A stretch of DNA of 64,000 nucleotides from Arenicola marina. Its lineage: Eukaryota; Annelida; Polychaeta; Arenicolidae. The notes beneath the pieces are model-generated. The model searched no databases. It was not told where the DNA came from and saw nothing but the letters and a program-made list of their open reading frames with translations. A program made the position numbers and the translations under genes. The stretch's first letter is position 1; each line of letters begins with the position of its first letter. This document shows positions 57,090-64,000 of this stretch, piece after piece. The stretch is from contig OZ025260.1 of NCBI GenBank assembly GCA_964019135.1, positions 35,396,254-35,460,253 of the forward strand, written 5' to 3'.

Positions 57090-59400
57090 ATGTATTCCCC
57101 TGCTACCTTTACAGCTTTGCCTTATTTCCTACCCCAACTGGCAACCGTGTGTCATGCTGAGTGTTGCTCAAAGTCCATTAAGCGGCTTGTTAATCATATA
57201 AAGAGTATCATTAGATATGGGGGGATTAGTCGCCAACTTCTATTAGTTAAATAAAGTGGAAATCGCGAGTAAATCGAAAGCGAATCATATATTTAATAGA
57301 TAGTAGATGCAAATTAGGGGAGGAAGGGTAGTACTGTATTAACTTATGCAGCGGAACTATCGTGTAATTTAAAACGTGCATTGTATTGCCGTAGGATGGA
57401 CCCAAAGAAAGGGAACAAATACCAAACGGAGCCACCCATGCTGATACGCCCTCGCCTCCTCGGACGATATTTGTCTGCAACGGCTAAACCCTAACTTTAA
57501 TGTTGCATAAAAATCTCAAACAAAATTTTCGAAAACTATGGGTTCCTACATGATTGAATATCTTGTGCGCGATCTGAGGCTACGTTGATCACATAAACAC
57601 AGTAGGTTAACAGGCTGAGGTTACGGGTTCGAACTTTGGCACCTGCATCAAGGGTACGTTTGATTCAACCACATTCATTCAATTGTCCTGGGAAGTTTAT
57701 TTCTACAGCTTAGTCTTCACGCTTGCAAACAAAAACCTCAAACATTACCCGTTTCATTTTATCTCAATGGAATCCTAAAAAAACGTGACAAAGGGTTAAA
57801 ATGAGCCTCCAACATGGCTTCTAACGCTGCTTTACCGATTCGTATAATACCCAAGTTCTTAATACCCAAATCTTTCACGATTTCACGGTTTAACGGGCGT
57901 TCAGCTATTTTGGTGTGTCCGATACTACTACTACTACTATACTTATATTCAGACCTGAAGTGACGCCTACAGTGAGTGCAAGCCAAGAGCGCTTGATCAT
58001 CGCAAATATAAATAGCCACGATTTTAACTTCAAAAAATGATTTTTTGACAATCGTTGCAAGACATATATACATTGCTGGGATACTATTTTTCCATAAATC
58101 ATTAAGATCATGGTCTACTCGAGGAGTGGAACTACCGCAATTCATCCACAAATCGTGGCCCTGATCTCTCGTTTCCTCGCTTTCTCGACGCTGACGGCTA
58201 CCTCAAATAAGAAGGGTTCCTTCCGCGAGGTAACTTCCAGTTATAAGACAAGGCGTCATTTCCTTCGGCAAAATGGCGCTCTGCTCGACATTGATGGAGC
58301 GGGTTGCCTTTTTTTATTTTGACCAGTTGGCCGAAACGAAGTGTTAACATTGGCCAATTAAATTTTGTCGACGCAGACCGCTGTTAGATTAGGTTTTGCA
58401 CCCACTTTAGGCATTGTGATGATCTGTTATGACTTGTGAACTATTCCGCGAACGCATTATGACGATGTTATATGTTCATGTTATAAGTTTCCACGTTTTG
58501 TCTGCAGTATCCATTGATAATGACCGCCTATATTTCACGCTTTGACTTGTGGGAACTCCTTACGGTTAGTGTCCACAGACTAACAGCGGGGCTCATAGTG
58601 TGCTTTTGCTCCGCCTCAGGCTACATTACGCCGTTCCAGCATGTCGTGCGTCGTACTAGCATGTAACGCACCGCACCAGGACTCTAGTTTTAGCATCTTT
58701 ATGGCGCTCCAGAAGACACGAGTGCGCATCGAGCAATAAAATGTCTTCCACGGCTCATTATTGACCGAGGATAAAGCGTTATTCTTTCCGCATTAGCATT
58801 TTTCCGAAACTGAACGTCGATTGTTTATGACGTGTAAAAACAGCTGTTTAGCGTCATAAGCTGCAGCTGTTTGCACTGAACCCTCCATGCAAGCGAAAAG
58901 ATACTCTGATTCACCGTTTAGTGTTACATGATGTTACCAAACGATGCTTTGTTTTCTGTAGTTATTCACATCATCGCTGGCGCATATTTACAACTTCTCC
59001 CTTCAGAAGGCACATGTAGACCTTATCTTATAACGTCTTTCTGCAGCTACTTAGTAACACCGGCAGCAAGAATATACCGCTCGCATGGTATTGATTTCAC
59101 GCTTTGCCGGTGGTAGGGACACGGTTTCCAGGCGCAAGGTGGTGGAGATATTAAACGACAATTTGCCAACACGACCGCTACCGTCTCGTTGGTTTTTGGC
59201 TTTCTAACTAGCCATAAATATGTTCGAGGATGTCATTTGTCGCCTACTCGCTTGGTGAAGTCGAGGCATATGCGAGTCACCGTACTGCAAGGGCGGGGAG
59301 CGGCGCTTTTATTGCTTTCAGTGTTGGGGTTGGATTGTCTTGCGATTGGGATAAGTGTCGTACAGGCCAAGTAGGAATAAGATAATGAAGGATGTTCGTT
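57090..59400. other. downstream intergenic sequence
   Basis: No convincing gene. A 130-codon minus-strand open frame at 57759-58151 has no recognised domain. A gggttcgaac B-box-like string near 57628 hints at a tRNA-derived repeat without a clear A-box. Confidence 0.45.
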
Positions 59401-59414
59401 CTTATAATTAGGGA

Positions 59415-59462
59415 CCTGGAAGGGGGGGGGGGGGGAGGGGGGAGGGGGTCCCGGGGGGGGGT
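59415..59462. repeat. G-rich tract
   Basis: Several runs of 6 or more G separated by single bases, directly before the 11-bp minisatellite. It could form a G-quadruplex. Confidence 0.85.
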
Positions 59463-59464
59463 CC

Positions 59465-60135
59465 CACATCGAGTTTCCATCGAGTTTCCATAGAATTTTC
59501 ATAGAATTTCCATAGAATTTGCATTGTGTTCGCATAGTTTCCATAGAATGTCCATAGAGATTCCGTAGATTTTTCCGTAGCATTTCCATAGAGGTACATA
59601 GAATTTCCATAGAGGTTCCATTGAGTTACCATCGTGTTTCTATTGAGTTTCCATAGAATTTCCATGGAGCTTCCATAGATTTTCCATAAAATATTCATCG
59701 AATTTCCATCGAGTTTCCATCGAATTCCCATAGAGTTTCCATAGAGTTTCCATAGAGTTTCCATAGCATTTCCATAGAGCTTCTATTGAGTTTCCATAGA
59801 GTTTCCATAGAATTTCCACAGAGCTTTCGTAGATTTTCCATAGAGTTTCCATTGAATTTCCATAGAATGTCCATAGAGTTTCCATAGAATTTCCATATAG
59901 TATCCATAGTATTTTCACATAATTTCCATAGAGTTTCCGTAGATGTTCCATAGAGTTTCCATAGAATTTCCATAGAATTGCCATAGAGTTTCCATAGAGT
60001 TTCCATAGAAGTTCCATATTGTGCCCATAGAATTCCCATAGAATTTCCATAGAGCTTCCGTAGATTTTCCATAGAGTTTCCATAAAATTTCTATACAGTT
60101 TCCACAGAATTTCCATAGAGTTTCCATAGAATTTC
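59465..60135. repeat. 11-bp minisatellite (tttccatagag)
   Basis: About 60 imperfect units of tttccatagag/tttccatagaa. Minus-strand frames read as an 11-residue repeat (METLWKLYGNS-like) because 33 bp equals three units; treated as non-coding. Isolated units of the opposite orientation lie at 60766-60815 and 61492-61965. Confidence 0.92.
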
Positions 60136-60262
60136 GGTGACCTCCCTGGTGTAGTGGTTAGCGCACTAGACGGCAGATCATAGGTCCTGGGTTTGAAACC
60201 GAGTCCGGACAGCTAATCTTGGCATTTTTCATCCTTCATCGTCCCGATGTATTCCTTGGTCC
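60136..60262 (+). mobile_element. tRNA-like SINE head
   Basis: The string cctggtgtagtggttagcgc (A-box) and, 31 bp on, gggtttgaaacc (B-box) have tRNA promoter spacing. The ends do not pair as an acceptor stem, so it is not a functional tRNA. It interrupts the end of the 11-bp array and differs from the SINE family at 31797 and 63551. Confidence 0.65.
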
Positions 60263-60849
60263 AATTTACTCTTCATGCGCACAAAAGTGGCCTTAAAGAG
60301 CAACATTTAATTTCCATAAAATTTCTTTATAGTTTTTATACCGCTTCCATTGAGTTTTCAAAGAAAGCGCACGTCGCAGCAGTGGGTGCCGATTTCAAGC
60401 TCACTCTGGGTGAGTTCAGCATCAGCTCCGTCTCGGTGAATGGGCACGGCCCATTGGGCAGACCTTTCACACCTCATGCTGCTAATGTTATTGTCCAATG
60501 GAAAAGCTCCGACACTGTTCTCACCTCGCCGCATATAACAGGTGCGAAAGTCAGTATGCCGGCAAGGCTTCCAATGTTCCTCAAATGCGACCTTTCAATC
60601 TTCGAATATCGCATTAAATAATCGGTATCAGTTCATGCATCGCTGTTGGGAGTATACTTACAGAATATGTGCTAGAATTCCTCAATCCACTCGTTCGCTT
60701 GATGCAGTAAATGTACTTGCGATAAATCCACAGCTCTTTGTTGTGCGTGCTGTTGTTGTAAGGCTGGTATGGAAACTATATGGAATCTATATAGAAACTC
60801 TATGGAAACTCTATAGAGATTACCGTTTTTCACAACACTGCTCTATAGA
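60263..60849. other. unassigned sequence
   Basis: Contains a few 11-bp repeat units, in both orientations. A GC-richer stretch at 60370-60550 has an open plus frame that I do not recognise. Confidence 0.4.
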
Positions 60850-61440
60850 TTCTTCAAAGACTATTATTAAACCATTTAATAAACGACGGGCCGAATCCAT
60901 ATGCTTTAAACACACTGTTTATATATTTCCAGATTACAGAGTCAAATGCTTTCTCAACATGTATTAAAGTGGCATACCTGCCGTCTTTCTATCCTGCATA
61001 CACTGCATTATGTCACAGACCAACCTTGTACTTTCGCCAATGAATCTTCTATTTAAAACCCTTTTTGATCGGTCGTAATAATGTCTGTTAATACTTGTCT
61101 CATCCTATTAGCTAGTACCCCAGTTAATATTTTCAAATCTGCATTTCATAAGCATATGGGATGCAAGGTTTTTTTATGCATTTCCTAGGCTTATCGCCCT
61201 TTTGGTAAACACGTAATTATAATTATCTGTGGGTTACTGATAGCGACTCGGATGTATATGCTGTTTGGAAAAAAAGCCGGCATCTCTGATAGTTGCCCCT
61301 GACTCAATTTGTGAGATTTGTATTTCAATACTCCTTCACCCTCGCCATCTGACATTTTTTTGTAAATGCTATAGCTAAGTGTACGGCCACAAATCTCTAT
61401 CATTTCGAACAGTTTCTGGTCGTCTAAGGTATTGCCGTAA
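60850..61440 (-). pseudogene. L1-like reverse transcriptase relic
   Basis: On the minus strand, with frameshifts and stops: ILTGVLANRMRQVLTDIITT, DQKGF, RFIGESTRLVCDIMQ, then EKAFDSVIWKYINSVFKAYG and a FGPSF/KWF motif. This is the order and wording of the finger and palm start of an L1-clade reverse transcriptase, including the AFDS motif. The upstream part (to about 61440) is weaker. Only a fragment remains. Confidence 0.8.
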
Positions 61441-61970
61441 AATACAGCCTCGTTAACCTCGTTAATCGACTGTTTGATTATCTTTACACATACTCTATGG
61501 AAATTTTATGAAAACTCTATGGAAAAACGTTGATAATTTCTATAGAAAAATCGATAGACGCCTTTAGACATGTTTTTATGGCAATCCTGTAAGATATTTT
61601 CCTATGGGGTGAAATGAGGTCTTACGAAATTAATGCCATGATTCGCGTAATAAGTCTAGGAAGGAGAATTATCTTAATTTATCCTTTCACATAAAGAGTA
61701 CATCTACAAACCTACCAAACGTACCAAATCATAACCGGCTAGGAGAGGAAAACAATGGCCATGTCGAAATATTATCTCTATGGACCTTCTATAGAAACCA
61801 ATTATTCCATAGACTTGTCTTTACATCTTCTATAGAAACAGTTTTTTTTATTGAAATATGTATTGACGTTATATAGAAAATAATTGCTCTATACAATTAT
61901 GTACACATGTTCCATCGAAAAAGAAAATCACAATTTTATAGATTTTTCTATGGAACTTCAATAGAGTTCT
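61441..61970. repeat. dispersed ctctatggaaa units
   Basis: Scattered tctatggaaa/tctatagaaa units, the complement of the 11-bp array unit at 59465-60135, spread over about 500 bp with unique sequence between. Likely remnants of an inverted copy of that array. Confidence 0.6.
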
Positions 61971-63550
61971 ATAAAATGTTTTGCTAAGGGTTGTACTGTT
62001 CTGCTGGTTCAACGGTATCCGTCCCCCAAATCGCCTTATCGTTATCGGGTGTATATGTGGGTGGAGGCTAGCTGGGAGGATCAGATAGGTTGAGAGCTTC
62101 AAAGAAAATGGAAGGCGGAGGTGGGGGAGGGGGGGGGGGGGTGGCAGTGATCGGGGCTCACTTGGTGAGCTGGCTTGACCGCAGTTGAACATGTCATGGT
62201 TGACATATGTATGATTTATCCAACCCCAATTCTTTGGCTCAGGAGATGTTATTCCTGTTTTATCTTCAATGTGCAGAAAAGTGTCCCGAAAAGTCTTAAA
62301 CAACCGTCCGAAGCGATACGTATCGACTCTTGTCTGTGGCTATACCGCGATCTCTGCTTTACTATTGGACACGTTTATTGATCATACTTTAATATCTCGT
62401 AAAAAACTGATTATCTACACAAGCAACACGTCTCACCCACGCCTCTACCCACCTGTGGCCGACTTCGAACGTCGATGGAGTTTTTTTAGGCGGGCATTTT
62501 ATTGGGCTTGACGGCCTGTCGGCGGAGTGCGCGATTAGTATTTATGGGGGCTGCAACACGGGGTATTGCATCAGATGCGAGACCGAAAGAAGGAAGCATA
62601 CCTCCGTGGGAGTGCGCGTGAAAGACGTGATTCGGAAGGAAGCTGCGCTATAATGTTAAGTCTATATCAATGTGTGACAGGATGTAGCAAACTCAAGTGA
62701 GGTACTCCTACCTGAGCAATCAGCAGTAATGTGCGGCCTTTTGTTGTAAGCCAAGAACATTATTATTGTAACTATGGATGAATATTATAGTAATGATTGT
62801 TAATTGTGTGAAAGCCGTGCTGCATTCAGAAAATATGTCTTGCAACTTAGAGGTGCTACGATTTTGACATTACATGTCGTCTATTTAATCCATTGATATA
62901 TATAATATAGATGCATGCTATTGACGACTTTCATTTAATACTATTGCATTAGCATAAAATGTTAAAGGATTGAATTGTTTTTTGATTGTTTGGATACAGT
63001 TCTGTCTATTCTCTATATCAAATTTAATGTTCTGCGCATATGATACATAATATCTTCAAATATCTTACTTTACAATTGTTGATCTAAGTCTGTTGACTGT
63101 TTTTACAGGCATCGAACATATCTATATACTGCTGGATATATTTCGATTACTTTCCATATGTAAACAGACAAATCAATGCGAAATATATCACGAGGAAAAT
63201 GGTGCGTCATTGTCCGTAGCCCGAACTACTAACTAGTGGCAAGGCCCTTTATTAGAGAGTAGAATGCATAGAGGCGACATATTGTGTGTGGTAGTTTGAT
63301 TTCATGTTTAAATGTACAGCTTGGTTGCCCATGATATGCAGCAGGTAAGTAATTTAATTTTAATATATATATATGTAAACTAATACTTTATATTAGAACC
63401 TGAGACGTGGCATTCGATAAAACTGGTAAGTATAATATATTGTATATTCATATACTTAACTGTACTTTGCAAGTACAGATAAGGAAGGCAGTACTTTAAT
63501 TACAATCACAATCACAAAATACATCTTCGCTTCAATGCTTGCTACTGCGG
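61971..63550. other. AT-rich intergenic sequence
   Basis: G-run at about 62119-62145. Otherwise AT-rich without a recognised gene or element. Confidence 0.5.
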
Positions 63551-63790
63551 GGCCGGCCCGATAGCTCAGTGGGTTAGAGCGCTCGCCTTGATTGCTCTGG
63601 CCACTTGAGAACCTAATAGCACGTGGATCAGTGGTTCGCGCCCCGCTATGGCCAAGCCTGTGTTGTCCCAAGATAAAGATCCCATGTCCTTCTTCGCAAA
63701 GAATATGAGATTACCCCCGAGGACATGGTTTCACTCTCCTTTCTTTCTCCCAATGACTCGATATGACCAGAATTGGTTAAATCTATGCTT
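63551..63790 (+). mobile_element. tRNA-derived SINE, uninterrupted copy
   Basis: Same head (cccgatagctcagtgggtta) and body (cccatgtccttcttcgcaaa, ttactcccgag-like, ggttaaat) as the SINE at 31797-32163, in the same orientation, without the 106-bp insertion. The end is approximate. Confidence 0.85.
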
Positions 63791-64000
63791 GCTGCTATAT
63801 CCATATGCTGTAGCAGGATCATTCTTGTCGAAATTTCATATGTATTACTTTTGAAATTGTACGTACAAAAGTCCCTTGTGTATACATCATTCCCACTCGC
63901 AACTCAAGTCACTCATGCGTTTATCATCATGTAATCCGCCAGTGAAGAATATATATCTTTTTTTATTAAAATCACTAGCCAATGCATCATTTCTAATCGC
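63791..64000. other. AT-rich sequence to the window end
   Basis: Nothing recognised. Confidence 0.5.

Noticed and set aside
57759-58151. 130-codon minus-strand open frame
   Set aside because: No recognisable motif or splice partner, and AT-rich composition like its surroundings.

Overview
The window is a piece of a eukaryotic nuclear genome, most likely a marine invertebrate and perhaps a deuterostome. The evidence is GC-rich exons with consensus splice sites in AT-rich introns, tRNA-derived SINEs, non-LTR retrotransposon remnants, inverted-repeat DNA elements and many minisatellites. The species cannot be fixed from sequence alone. No bacterial operon, CRISPR array, phage or intact rRNA/tRNA gene was seen.

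Layout. (1) 1-22909 is one continuous satellite of about 325 copies of a 70-bp unit, cut by the left window edge, with clear higher-order structure: block duplications at offsets of 210, 1469, about 1608 and about 3600 bp. (2) 23441-23995 is a separate 47-bp minisatellite. (3) 24617-24816 is a 200-N assembly gap. (4) From 25444 to 56645 (+) I reconstruct one multi-exon gene: sixteen exons, phase-compatible except for one damaged exon, for an extracellular-type protein. Its order is a VWA domain, an unrecognised ~77-residue module (EYxGxYELT...GPGPxDxWA), a Cys-rich segment, a Pro/Thr linker, a second VWA domain, a second copy of the module, then the stop. The two VWA+module halves share exon lengths and intron phases, so they arose by internal duplication. 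The front of the first VWA domain is missing from the window, and its third exon part (25808-25893) carries two apparent 1-base losses.

(5) The ~18-kb intron 28499-46483 is a repeat dump. It holds a SINE with a 106-bp inverted-repeat element nested in it, a 20-bp minisatellite carried inside a dispersed element (three copies in the window), a 53-bp minisatellite, a ~447-bp inverted-repeat element, a 964-bp element with perfect 25-bp terminal inverted repeats and a CAG target duplication, and a 5'-truncated LINE reverse-transcriptase relic. (6) A ~1.7-kb element with a 33-bp minisatellite inside starts exactly at the splice donor of the exon at 46484. (7) 56646-64000 is downstream of the gene: an 11-bp minisatellite, a second, L1-like reverse-transcriptase relic on the minus strand, a tRNA-like SINE head and another copy of the first SINE.

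Most long open frames are satellite artefacts. The 70-bp unit has no stop in any of the three minus-strand frames, and 70 is not a multiple of 3, so frames run through three units to give a 70-residue peptide period. I do not regard these as genes. The items most worth following up are the tandem VWA/module gene with its cassette-like microexons and damaged exon, the transposon end used as a splice donor, the two inverted-repeat elements sharing termini and CWG target duplications, and the nested amplification history of the satellite.
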